This document shows positions 51,401 to 62,330 of a stretch of DNA of 64,000 bases, in pieces. Source of the stretch: Sophora flavescens (Eukaryota; Streptophyta; Magnoliopsida; Fabales; Fabaceae); contig CM061066.1 in the NCBI GenBank assembly GCA_030762895.1, positions 114,732,715 through 114,796,714 of the forward strand. The letters are read 5' to 3'. Below the pieces are notes generated by a model. It ran no database searches. It saw only the letters and a program-made list of their open reading frames with translations, and had not been told where the DNA came from. A program made the position numbers and the translations under genes. How positions within the stretch are numbered: the stretch's first letter is position 1; the number at the start of each line of letters is the position of its first letter.

Positions 51401-52414
51401 CGAGGCACAAAAGAATTATATTTGCAACAATACCAACTCAAAAAAGCACTAGAAGAGCAAAAGCTTATGAAATTGGACTTAATGAAAGCATAGTTGAAAG
51501 TATTGGAACTCCAGATGAAGACAGAAGGTCTCTTAGAAGATGTAATTCCAAAGGAAGTTAAGGAAGAAGGTCGAAAAGAAACTAGCAAATGATATGTTGT
51601 TTTTAACGGACCATTTTCAGGAATATATGATGACTGGCATAAAGCAGCTCCTCATTGTTAGAAAATATCAGGAGCTATCCATCAGGCATTTCCAACCAAG
51701 AAAGGTAAATAAATTTATCTGGGACCAAGAATTTATTTAGAAACAACAAAATTAGTAAAGATCGAGACTAAAGTACCCATGAAGATTCTAGGGGAAGTTC
51801 CTTCTTCCTTAGACAACTACCTGATAATTACCAGAAAAGGTCATGAGTTATTAGTTCAGTTTTTTGAAGGAAAATTCTATGAACACTTCAGAAGATTAAC
51901 CAATTGGAATGAAAAAGAAAGAATCAACTGTTTCTATATGGTTGATTGAAATATTTATGGACTCAAAGCAATAATCACTCCAGGGGCAACCCCAGCTCTG
52001 GTATTCAATATGTTTCAATTCGGATTTATTGAATGTCTTTACTTAAGTAAGAATCTTGAAGAAATTAATTTGTTCCCATATTATTTCAAGGAAGCAGTCC
52101 AAATGTTTAAAGAGAATGTACCTGGTGATAGAACTATTTATCTGAAGTTCTATTCAGCTTATCCATATTTTCAGACAAAGCAACCAACCAATCACTTAGC
52201 CTACATGGGAATAAGCAATAATAATTTCCCTTTGATGGATGAAGCAAAAGGAGTTGAATATGATGAAGACGAAATGACTGTGATAATTGCTAACCAGCTG
52301 GCAAGCATCTATGCACAGTGCCATGCAATAGGAAAGGAGTCATACATCAAGACTCTGTACAAAGTCCCAAATACTTTGTTGTTAAGTAAAACAATCGGAA
52401 GAGCAATAAAATAA
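51396..52414 (+). pseudogene. EPRV-D viroplasmin/transactivator, N-part broken, C-part open
   Basis: The N-terminal part parallels the EPRV-C ORF: MERGTKEL, then VVFNGPFSGIYDDWHKA of the viroplasmin signature, with stops and a small deletion. The C-terminal frame 52010-52414 is open (MFQFGFIECLYLSKN, LKFYSAYPYFQTKQ, MTVIIANQLASIYAQC) and ends at a TAA near 52414. Together they represent a gene of about 340 codons. Confidence 0.8.
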
Positions 52415-53035
52415 AAAGATTTATCTATCCTGGCAAGCTTTGAATTTCCTTTCTATGCTTTGGAGGGGCCAGCAATGAATTACAGGCCAGCTGCCCTGAG
52501 CCAGTTGTGTGTAATAAGAGAAAGCAGAAACCATGAATGCGAAAGTTGTACAAGACAAAACGCATCACCAAGAAGATAAGGAATCCGATGAGGCAATAAT
52601 TGAAGAATGATGTAAGCGCTTACGACACCATAGGAATTATTAGAAGATGATGTAAGCACTTACAAAATTGTAGGGTTATTTCTGTAAATATGTTGTGTCC
52701 TTAGGCCTATAAATAAGACCTCTTATCCTGAGGCAGAAGGCAGAATTCAAAATAGAATTTTCATCTATGTGTAATCTCTCTTTTGAGAGTAGTGTGCTAC
52801 ACCTTATAGTGATAGTCGGGTGATTGAGAGTTCATCCAAACCCTCTATGTAAAATATTCTATTACTAAATAAAATCACTTTTCTCAAAATTATTCTGTCA
52901 AATTATCATATTCAAGCAAGATCAACGGAAGCATAAGTGGGCAGAAGCAATCAATCCTCAAGAAACAAAGACCAGGTATGATTATTAGGCCACCCTTCTT
53001 AGATCTGATTATTAGATCTTATTTATTTGAAAATA
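52415..53035 (+). promoter_or_regulatory. EPRV-D promoter and leader region
   Basis: Two GTAAGCGCTTAC-type palindromes (52612-52623 and 52652-52663, the second GTAAGCACTTAC), each preceded by GATGAT, lie 45-95 bases upstream of a TATA box (TATAAATA, 52708-52715). This resembles the as-1/TATA arrangement of the CaMV 35S promoter in spacing but not in exact sequence. A polyadenylation-like AATAAA is at 52868-52873. No primer site is seen before the movement protein. Confidence 0.6.
52708..52715 (+). promoter_or_regulatory. EPRV-D TATA box
   Basis: TATAAATA in GGCCTATAAATAAGACC; the mirror copy in EPRV-C is at 28111-28118. Confidence 0.65.
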
Positions 53036-53337
53036 ATGTCTGAAATAGAAAAAATTGATACTAGTGAAATAAAGCACTTACAAATCACTGAAGAAGATGG
53101 AAATTATGAAGGAAGCATATTAATAAATCCGAAATTATTCCGGAAAATACAGAAAGAGACCTAGATTTAGTAGAAAATGCGAATATGATAGGAAAGAGAG
53201 AAAGATTCATTAATATAATAAGAAAATTCAATCATAAAGAAAATATAATATATTATGGAAAATTAATGAATGAAACACCTATAGACATATGAGAAACTCA
53301 ATGTAATACATGTATTCAGCTAATAAGTGTGACACCC
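53036..53337 (+). pseudogene. EPRV-D movement protein, 5' part before the insertion
   Basis: Begins ATG (MSEIEKIDTSEIK), parallel to EPRV-C. A frameshift lies near 53150 and a stop near 53290. It is interrupted at 53337 by the LTR-like element with ATAAG duplication. Confidence 0.78.
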
Positions 53338-53783
53338 TCTACCCCGCATGTATTTATAAAGCGATAACATAGAAGGAAATAATTTAGTTTTTCGAAATTA
53401 GATAAACACATGCATATAATTTATTACAAAAGAAAACCAATGGGTAAAGGATACCACATTGCCACAAGGTCTCAACGCGGAAATAAAACATGTTTAAAGG
53501 ATAACATAACATAAACAAAACATATAACCCAACCCCAATATCACATTACAGAGCTGGTATAACTGATCCGATAAAACAACTCAAATAATAACTAAACTAA
53601 ACATAAACTAAACTTCAAGAAGAAGCTCCCCAGAGTCACTCCTCAGCACACTGCTCACCGTCTTCTGCATTAACACAAAAAGGGGTACATGCAAGGCAAC
53701 AAAAAAAGACGGGGAGTAAGAAACATATATATCAACATAGCGGCATGGAAGCAGTTAGCAAGATGAACATGCATCATATAAAC

Positions 53784-53786
<3 letters not shown>

Positions 53787-53865
<79 letters not shown>
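53787..53865. repeat. (AT)n microsatellite
   Basis: About 78 bases of near-perfect AT dinucleotide repeat. It gives long artificial Ile/Tyr open frames on the minus strand, which are not genes. Confidence 0.95.
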
Positions 53866-53866
<1 letters not shown>

Positions 53867-53960
53867 TTCCGAACAAGGTATGCTATGCGATGCAATGCTA
53901 CTCCACTACTCCAATGCATGAATGAGCAACATAGCGCATAAACAATAATCGCCACCTTCG

Positions 53961-54357
53961 CTTGGGCCACTCGGCTACCCAAGTTCATCATCATCATCAA
54001 CGTTATCGTCAAAAAGCACCAGAGCTCAACACCTTGACTATTAAGCATCAAGGCCCCCTTGGCCACTCGGCTACCAAGGTCCAATATCTTTTAACAACAC
54101 CTTGACATTGTGCATCAAGGTCCCCCTTGGCCACTCGGCTACCAAGGTACAAAACAACAACACTCTGGCCAATAAGCACCAGAGTTCAACACCTCGACCA
54201 CTCGGCTATCGAGGCCCCCTTGGAGCGAACGCTAGGGTACCAAGGTACAAAACATCATCTTTCCACTTTAATTATTAACACTCTGACTGATCAGGTACAG
54301 AGCTCAACACCTTGACCATTAAGCATTAAGTCCCCCTTGGCCACTCGGCTACCAAGG
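53961..54357 (+). repeat. Cluster of about eleven short hairpins with co-changing arms
   Basis: Hairpins: 53961-53983, 54032-54053, 54057-54079, 54100-54120, 54125-54147, 54162-54185, 54192-54214, 54218-54245, 54281-54302, 54310-54331 (decayed) and 54335-54357. Arms include CTTGGG/CCCAAG, CCTTGG/CCAAGG, CCTTGA/TCAAGG, CCTCGA/TCGAGG, ACTCTGG/CCAGAGT and CTCTG/CAGAG. Loops are mostly CCACTCGGCTA or a YATTAAGCA type. Confidence 0.9.
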
Positions 54358-56240
54358 TACAGAACAACATCTTTAAGTTATCTAGCTCATCTTTTCTTCA
54401 TTTGGTGTCTTCTTTCATTAATTGGATACTTTGGGGTAGAACCCCTGTTTTCAGCATTCTGGTTCTGTCCTGGTCAGGTGAGCACGAGCACGGGCGTACT
54501 GGACCTGCAGGCAAGCACGGTCGTACTGCCTGCTGAGTACGGGCGTGCTCAATTGTGCGTCCTGCTCTGGATTTCAAACTGGAGCACGAGCGTGCTCCTT
54601 GTTAAGCACGGTCGTGCTCGATGGAGCGTGACCATAATGATCTGGGCAGAAAGGATCAGAAACCCTTTCCCAAATCCTTGGGACATATCACAGATTCAAC
54701 CTATTGGCTTTTAACTAATCCATCGAACATTAGCTTCATTAATCTTAATTGTTCTTCATTAATATTTATGTCTTATCGTCATGGGGAATTAATCCTTTAA
54801 TCATAGCTTCATTATTAATGTTCCTAGAACACTCACTAATCAACCCTAGGGTCTTTAACTAAACCCTATGAACATAACCTTATATCTCACACTATAGTCA
54901 TGTCTTATGACCAACTGGGAAAACATCCCTTAAATCTTATTATCATTGTTAACGTATTTTAACGTCTTAACATCATTAATAAGCCATATTAATTGGTTAT
55001 AGCCTTATTAACGTCATCGTTGGCATCAACATACCCAACAATCAACACTCAAACAGAGCACCACATCATCATCATTATCATAACAACATTCTCATAATCA
55101 TAACAACATCATCATCATAATAGCATCATCATCATCATAGACATTCATGGTATCATTAAACAACATACTCAATTGGGCATACCAATATCATCAATAATTA
55201 ACATAAAACAATATAATAATAAAGGCATGCCATTAACATTATAATCATATCATACATACATCAATTAACATAAAATAGACAACAACATATGACAGGGTCA
55301 TAGGTTAACCCTTAATCTTACACTACCCCCAACGCCTACATGTCAATACTATTCATTCTCCCCATACCTGGTATGAAGATTCCCAAACAATGACGACGCG
55401 GCCAAACTAGACACATTCCCTTGAGCGACTCGACGGGTTCCTCAAACCTTGGTCAAACAAGAAGGGAACAACCAATTAATCCCCAATTCAAAAGAAAGGG
55501 AAAATGAGATTAAGGATGGATAACTTTGTTACCTTAAACGATGCTAACACGCGTAACTTCTCTCCCAAACAGACTCACAAACTCCAAGAACTTCAAGGGG
55601 ATCAAGGAAAAACTAAGAAAGATGAAGAGAGGCAGCTATTCTGAGTTTAACAACGTGAGAAATAGGGTTTAGGTCGGGTCTTATGGTATAAATACAAGTT
55701 AGGGCATAACGGGCTCCTATTTCAGCCCAAATTGTATACAGATTGGTATTTTGACCATAACGTGAGCTACAAGTTTCTGATTGAGGCATTCTTGGTGTCG
55801 TTAGAAATCTCAGATAAATATATACAAATTAATATCTAATGATCGAATCCTAAATCGGACTCTAAGATGGTCAAAAGTTCGATGGAAGTTTAGCGACATA
55901 TTTGGTAGTTATTCCTAGATAGGATCCTTAGGAGATTATGATAAGATCTTAAGAGATAACCAAAAAGAGGATTATACTTTATTAATAAGGACTCAAATCT
56001 GATTGGTTGAATGACTAAAATCTAAGAATTACACTATCTCTATTTATATACTAAATCACACGATGTATGTATAAGCATAAAAATACTACAATACTAATCA
56101 CAATTACATTATCAATTATGTAAATAAAAATACGAACTTCATTAAAATTAATAGTAGTAGTAGTAATAATAATAACAACAACAACTAGGCATCCATAGTA
56201 ATATAATCCCTTATATGAAAATCGGGGGTGTTACAATAAG

Positions 56241-56880
56241 AAAAGTAAACATTTCAGAATTAAAAAGAAATTTAAAGAACCAAGAACATAGAAGAAAATT
56301 ATGATATATTCATATAGGAGCAGTACAAGTTTTAATTAAGGCAACTTTTCAAGAAGGAATAAATTCACCTATTAAATTAGTTCAAAAAGATAATATAATA
56401 AATGATCAAAAAGATAAAATACTAGGAGTAATAGAAGGAAATCTAGCCTATGTAAAATTAAAATTTGAAATTCAACCAAATATAGGAATCCTATTAAATA
56501 CTCAGAGACTAGATCAAGCATTAACTTTTGAACATAAGTTTTTAAGAGAAAACTTACTGAAACTAGGAGATAAGATATTTTCTATAACATATTGTTTAAA
56601 TTATGCATTAACAAATTCACACCATAGTATTACTTTTTGAAATAATGATCAAATAGATATTCCAAAGTTATTTGAAGATATAGGAAAGATTTATTATCCT
56701 AAGAAAAATGAAATAATAGAATTAGGAACCTTAATAAATAGACTAAGAATACTTGAAATCGAATCAATCCCAAGACCAGTCATTCTTCCAGAACAAGAAA
56801 GAGCTAATGAAGAAAATGATATTATTAAATTAACCAATCAAGTAAAAGATTTATCTTTATATTTAAAAAATAAAATTTGA
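56241..56880 (+). pseudogene. EPRV-D movement protein, 3' part after the insertion
   Basis: Resumes with ISELKRNLKNQEHRRKL, a stop, then HIGAVQVLIKATFQEGINSP, VIEGNLAYVKLKFEIQPN and ALTNSHHSITF followed by a TGA (56638). It ends at TGA overlapping TTGAG of the next ORF, as in EPRV-C. Confidence 0.8.
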
Positions 56881-57448
56881 GTAATACAAAATAATTAAAC
56901 TGACTGATTAAAGAATCTAACTCAAAGAAAGAAAGAACTAAATTAGATCTTAAAGATCTCACCGGAGTCTTAAGTTATTATCTTAAAAAAGATCCAGAAA
57001 ACAGAGATAGAAAATTAATTGAAAAACAAATTATAAAGAAGGAAGATGAATTAACTAATTTAGAAAACAATGAAAGAAAAATAAAGAAATGTTTTAAAGA
57101 AGGAATGTAATATATAAGGAATAAATGGGGACTTAGACCCTCAAGTTCCTCCTCAAAACTTACTAATTAATTTAGAATAGAAGCTCTTCCTTTGAAGATA
57201 ATGATAGTGATTGAAAAAAGAATGGATTTTGATGAACAAACATATGAAGAAATAATAAGTGTATTACAATTAAACCTTCGAGTTGATTGTAAACAAATTA
57301 TAAAAAAATAAAATAAAGGAACAATATAGGCAAGATGAACTTTATTTAAATAACATAGATATAAATATTGAATTTGAATATTTAAAAGAAATGAAATTTA
57401 TTGAAGAGCAAAGATATTCAGATGATGAATATTGGTATTCAGAATAAT
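56878..57448 (+). pseudogene. EPRV-D second ORF, broken
   Basis: Collinear with EPRV-C 26329-26886. It opens at TTGAG as in EPRV-C. Stops and frameshifts (near 56898, 57108, 57168 and 57305) interrupt it. The C-terminal domain with EELYLNNIDINIEFEYL-like residues is recognisable (57330-57430). Confidence 0.72.
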
Positions 57449-57733
57449 GGAAAAAGAAATATAAGTGTACTAGCTATGAAATTACCAATAGACTATAAAC
57501 AAATAATAATTAATAAACTAATGTATCAATATTGGCAAGAAAATCTCTACCTAATTCAGATACAATTAAAAATACAGCTAGAATATAATAAAGAAGAATG
57601 TAAATGGATTTATAAAGAATTATTCAAAATATATGCATCTATAAGCAAATTATTATTTGAACATGGGTATGAATTATTAAATGACCATCATGAATATTTT
57701 TATGAGATATTAAATGAACATGAGTATTTCTAA
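57449..57733 (+). pseudogene. EPRV-D third small ORF
   Basis: After an ATG at 57448-57450 the frame is lost within a few codons, then runs open (LAMKLPIDYKQIIINKLMYQ, ENLYLIQIQLKIQLEYN, LLFEHGYELLNDHHEYF) to a TAA at 57731-57733. Related to the preceding ORF's C-terminus. Function unknown. Confidence 0.6.
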
Positions 57734-57930
57734 AAATTACTACCCCAAAATTATGAATAAATTAAAAATTATACTAATTAATAGGATGGTACCAATCTGG
57801 TAGAGATAAGTACTCAAAATAGTTAATTATTTTTTTTTTACAAAATTACAAAAATGCCACCGGTCATATACGATTGTCCCGTATAAGTTGTCAAATTGAG
57901 TTGTTAGAGTATCACAACCCTTCGTTAATT
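57734..57930 (+). other. EPRV-D non-coding end with primer-site relic
   Basis: The mirror of 25822-26044. The primer site is reduced to TGGTAGAGAT near 57799. Similarity between the two copies stops at TATCACAAC (57915-57925 and 25827-25840), about 130 bases past the primer site. Confidence 0.65.
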
Positions 57931-58063
57931 GTTAGAGAGTAGAATTCATAGACCTTCCCAGAAACGCTACTCAACAAATGGTTTTTGAATGATGATATCC
58001 GAAATTCCAAATAACATCAGAAGTTCAGAACATCTCAACCGAAATGCTACTCTAATAAGGAGT

Positions 58064-58194
58064 AAAGGTCGACCCGTCCATTCAACTCCTCCAATTCTTC
58101 ATAGATATACCCACTGTGGGAGATAAGGGAATAAAAGTCGACCCACCTATTAAACTACTTCAATCCTTCACAGATCTACCCACCGTGGGAGGTA
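58064..58194 (+). repeat. Tandem duplication of about 65 bp
   Basis: Two diverged copies of AAAGGTCGACCC...ACCCACTGTGGGAG (58064-58127 and 58132-58194). The rest of 57931-58340 shows no gene. Confidence 0.75.
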
Positions 58195-58339
58195 AGGAGC
58201 ACGACGGCAGCACTGCAACACGACTACACGACGGCGTTACCATACGATGGTTGGGATGCTGGTTTGGGCGCAACAGTAGTATGTTGTTGAGCAGCACGAC
58301 AGGAAGCTTGAGCTGAGGTGAGGCGACAGAGGCATTAAA

Positions 58340-58550
58340 AATTGGGAAAATTCGAATGGGCCGGTTCTACAAAACCGCCTCCGGTTCGATGGTTCGAACG
58401 GTTCTATCCCCTTCAATTCGGTTTTTATGGTTTTTTAGCGGTTCAATGGGATTGACGGTTCTTAGGATGTAACCGAATAGTAGACACAGTCGGTCCCCGG
58501 TTCCATCGGTTGAACCAATCGGTCCGGTTCGATTTTTAAAACATTGATTA
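58340..58550. mobile_element. CGGTT-rich DNA-transposon-like terminal fragment
   Basis: Repeated GGTTCGA/CGGTTC motifs ending TTTTTAAAACATTG, the appearance of the terminus of a widespread plant non-autonomous DNA element. The other end and target duplication were not found, so the class is uncertain. Confidence 0.35.
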
Positions 58551-59803
58551 GAAGTCGAGTTTTTTTTTTAAATAATCCTGAAAAAAAGAATTATATTAAA
58601 AAATACCCCCTTTTCAAATTATGTACACAAATACCCCCCTTTTTCCCCTCCATTGAGACTTCGGCTCCCCTATTGCCGACTTCTCAACTAGGTTTTTTTT
58701 TCGTTTTTTATTTTTATTATTTAAATTTAATTAGTTTAATTAATTGGTTAATTTAGTTAATTAAGATGTTAACTATGAGATTAAGAAATTAAATATATAA
58801 TTAAAACATTAATTAAAAATTAAAAACATTAATTACTATTATTAAAAACATACATTAAAAACATAAAACATAAATTAAAAATGTTAATAAAAAACATAAA
58901 TCAAAAACCTTAAACATTAATAAAAAACCTTAAACCTTCTTGAAACTCGTCACTGGCGACTGGCTCGTCTTGCTACACAGGAGGCGAAGGATTATCGAGT
59001 ACATGTTGTCAATGTATCTAGCTCCTGACTCCGGTGTTCTCAAGTCTGCACCAAATAAATTCCTTTTCGCAAATAGCACGATAAATAGTATTTTTTTTTA
59101 TAAACAACCATGTATTAAAGAGAGCACATGGGGTGCTCAACCCAAATATAAGAATATAGTCATGTTCAAGAGAAGATAAGGTAAAACATCAGCCAATGGA
59201 TCCCAATGTTATCCTCATGGTTGAAGATCTAGCTATCACCCCTCTATCCCTAAAAACAATCAGTCTCTTAATAAAAACTCAAAACAACCCAGACATCCTC
59301 AGGTACAACAGACATCCTTAGGTACATACATCGTCAAACTTATGCATCAATATTTTACAAACCATTCTCCAGGTACTAACAGTCATAAACATAAAAATCC
59401 AGAAAATGGCGGAAATACCAACGCTAGTAAAATAACAACATACTGGAAATATGTTTATAATAATAATAACAGCAATGGAGACACAGCTCCACAAAATATA
59501 AACGTAGGCACAAGACTTATCATGCTGGCCAATACAAAACAATGACGAAATGTCATATCCGCACAACTGTAACAGTCATGGATGATATGTCATCACGCCA
59601 TGAGTATACTCCCACGTCTACTATACCAAAGTCATGGAGATTGTGTCCATGCGTCCAAGTCATCTTAAATTCCAACTGAGTGTGATGACGAAACAGTGCC
59701 ATCGTCATCTTCGTAGAACGTAAAATAAAACAAAAAACCAGAAAATACAGAAAATGAGGTGAGATCCCCATTCATCATACACATAACGCAGATATGTAGT
59801 GGT
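58551..59803. other. No gene recognised; AT-rich then LTR-like non-coding DNA
   Basis: 58690-58930 is a TTAA-rich low-complexity stretch. 58930-59803 has short open frames without domains. Its style (ATGAGTATACTCCCACG, GGTGAGATCCCC) resembles LTR or untranslated sequence of a gypsy element; this is a weak inference. GTGGT at 59799-59803 is the left target duplication of the next element. Confidence 0.45.
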
Positions 59804-60600
59804 TGAGACACCCCGCTGTGCCTCTTTGTGTCATTAGATTAAAACCTCATTATTTAATTACTTAATCGCACGCTTAACGTGAAAATACATAAAAATTAAA
59901 ACTCAACTTATAAAGTATAAAACTTCATATAGAATGACATATCACAATATAAATATATTATGCATATTACAAAACACTGTTGAGGATATCCTATCAGTAG
60001 GATCCCTCACAGGCATATACTTAGAGAAAAATTTAAACAGCAGAAAATATAATAAAAATACGCCTCACGAGACGCGCTGGACATAACTAACTAGACCTTA
60101 ATCACCATGGGCCACAGCTCGTCCTCCAGCCTCCGGTTCGTAGGGAGTTCCATCGAACTCCTCCTGGTTACGCTCATCCACAGGGTCTTCTCGTACAATT
60201 CCACAAGGAGATAAAATACAACATACAGAAATATACAAGGGATAAGAAGCAGATCTATCATCAAAAAGCGGAAAAGTGTCATAGTAAATTATACAGTAAT
60301 TGTCACAGACAATCAACACACATAACTAACGAATCATCCTCAGGTTAATATATATCACCCTCTACCCTTACTCTCAGGCAATCTAACACGTTATTTTAAC
60401 ATAACCTCTCTAATCCTGTCACTATGTCTTTACGTTATCGTGGCCACTACCACTCCTGTCCCCATCCCTCATTTGCATTGGGGCACATCCTCATTCCCGT
60501 TATGATGTTCCACCTAGTGCACACCTCCATTCCCGTTAAGGTGTTCCACCCCCATTCCCGTTAAGGGGGAAGTGGTCTCGCGACTACTCTTGATTTTTAC

Positions 60601-60850
60601 GTGTATTATATTACCAATACACGGTGTATTATATTACCAATACACAGAAGTGTTTTACGTCTATTATATTACCAATACACGGTTATATTTCCAATACACG
60701 GTGTATTATATTACCAATACACAGACGTCCTTGCGTATTATATTACCAATACACTTTTGTCTTTGTGTATTATATTACCAATACACTTTTGTCTTGGTTT
60801 ATTATATTACCAATACACTTTTGTCCTTGTGTATTATATTACCAATACAC
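60601..60850 (+). repeat. Eight-copy short hairpin repeat
   Basis: Seven full units and one partial, each with arms GTGTATT and AATACAC around the loop ATATTACC, at 60601, 60624, 60659, 60682 (partial), 60701, 60733, 60765, 60797 and 60829 or close to these. Spacers (TTTTGTCTTT, AGACGTCCTT) vary in length. Overlapping open frames here are repeat artefacts. Confidence 0.9.
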
Positions 60851-61724
60851 GATCATGGACAACAACACCTACACTTGAATCCCACCAACTCGATTTAACA
60901 ACATCCTGGTGCCTTAACCTTCCATTAGAACTTGACACATATTATATGCCATAACACCTCTTTAACATACATCATCTAAGTTAGGCACATCTAAATCATC
61001 ATTATATATCTTTGCTTAAAATCCACTAAGCATAATAATAAAAACAAGGCAGATCATGCATAACACAATATCAATCAAAATATTCCAATATCACGAACAT
61101 AGCACAAAAATCAATTCAATAAAGGTAATAAGCTCAAATCGACCATCAAGAATATAAAATCAACCTAATGTCGATAAACCTACAATCCCCGAATCGCCAT
61201 TGGTTTTTCAGAAAAGGTTTCCAATGTGATTTTGATCGCGTCGATTACTCGACTACTAGTAAGGTTTAGGTCGCCCTACACAATTATTATATAATCTACC
61301 ACTTATCCATTCCGACGATAGGTTGGTTTTTTCCCCCACCTGGGTTATCATCGAACTCCAGAACTCGAAGCTCCTCGTCGTCACACCACAAAGTATTAAC
61401 TCCATCTTCTGTGAAGGTAAGGAGATTTGATGCTCGAAGAGGTATACCATGAACGTCCTCGTTTCCTCCGTGATGGAAGTCTAAGGTTATGAATACAAAA
61501 TCATAAGTTAAAATCAAATAAGAACACTAAACCACAAGGTATAGGTTCGGCCAAGACTATTTCTTAGGGTTAGAGATTCCTGAAAATTATACAACTCATG
61601 GATTTATGATCCTTAAGTGTTAGAAGTTCATAAACAATGATCATTTAACAAAGTTGAATTAAAAATCCCACTAAGTTATACACTTAGGGTATTCGACCAA
61701 GGCTAGTAAAATAGGCTAGCATTC

Positions 61725-62330
61725 ACTAAACTTTCCAATCTCTTAGGTTTAGCATCCATATGTATTAAGGAGCTCAAAACCATGATCATTTTGGAAAAAT
61801 AAGAACAAAGTATCCTAGGTCCATAACCTTTTAGGTTCGGCCTTCATAGGATTTATAGGTTAGAAATCTTTAAACTTTCCAATCTCTTAGACTTAGCATC
61901 AAAATATCTTATGGAGCTCAAGTCCATGATCATTTTGGAAAACAATGGAAACTTAAACATTTCAATCTCTTAGACTTAGCATCCAAATATCTTATGGAGC
62001 TCAAGTCCATGATCATCTTGGAAAAATGAAAGTAATACATCCTAGCTTTAATAACATAGAATAAACAAGTTAGAGATCCTTAAACTTTCCAATCTCTTAG
62101 ACTTAGCATACAAATATCTTATGGAGCTTAAGTCCATGATCATTTTGGAAAAATAAAAACTCAAACATCCTAGCAACTAAACACTAAGTTTCGGCCATCA
62201 TAGGATGATGAGGAAAATATTCTTTGTTTAACAAAAACTCTTAGGTTTAGAATCACAAGGTATTAAGAGTTATAAATCCATGATCATACTTGGAAAGTTG
62301 AAACATAGTATCCTAGGCTTACTTATTTAT
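61725..62330 (+). repeat. Degenerate repeat, about five copies
   Basis: Repeated block AACTTTCCAATCTCTTAGAC ... TAGCATC ... ATCTTATGGAGCTCAAGTCC ... ATGATCATTTTGGAAAA, near 61729, 61875, 61955, 62083 and 62229, spaced 80-150 bases apart. Non-coding part of the LTR. Confidence 0.85.

Larger units (their letters stand above)
53338..56235. mobile_element. Solo LTR-like gypsy insertion (2.9 kb) with hairpin arrays
   Basis: Starts TGTGACACCCTCTACCCCGC and ends CGGGGGTGTTACA, the TG...CA termini of Tekay/Del-like gypsy LTRs. Perfect 5-bp duplication ATAAG (53333-53337, 56236-56240). EPRV-C at about 27519-27523 shows the uninterrupted site. No internal direct repeats, primer site or coding domains are seen, so it is read as a solo LTR. 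It contains a long (AT)n (53787-53865), the hairpin cluster 53961-54357 and GCACG-NN-CGTGC palindromes (54480-54620). TATAAATA at 55687-55694 suggests plus orientation. Confidence 0.82.
49081..57930 (+). mobile_element. EPRV-D, plus-strand copy of the second pararetrovirus type
   Basis: Order: coat protein C-terminus, protease, RT, RNase H, transactivator, promoter/leader, movement protein (split by the insertion 53338-56235), two small ORFs, primer-site relic, end near 57930. It is collinear with EPRV-C and diverged by scattered substitutions and indels. No terminal repeats or target duplication, as expected for passive integration. Confidence 0.87.

Noticed and set aside
53670..54084. Minus-strand ORFs with long Ile-Tyr runs
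   Set aside because: Translation of an (AT)n microsatellite.
60572..60954. Three overlapping plus-strand ORFs with repeated ITNT / YYQYT residues
   Set aside because: Products of the short hairpin repeat being open in all three frames.
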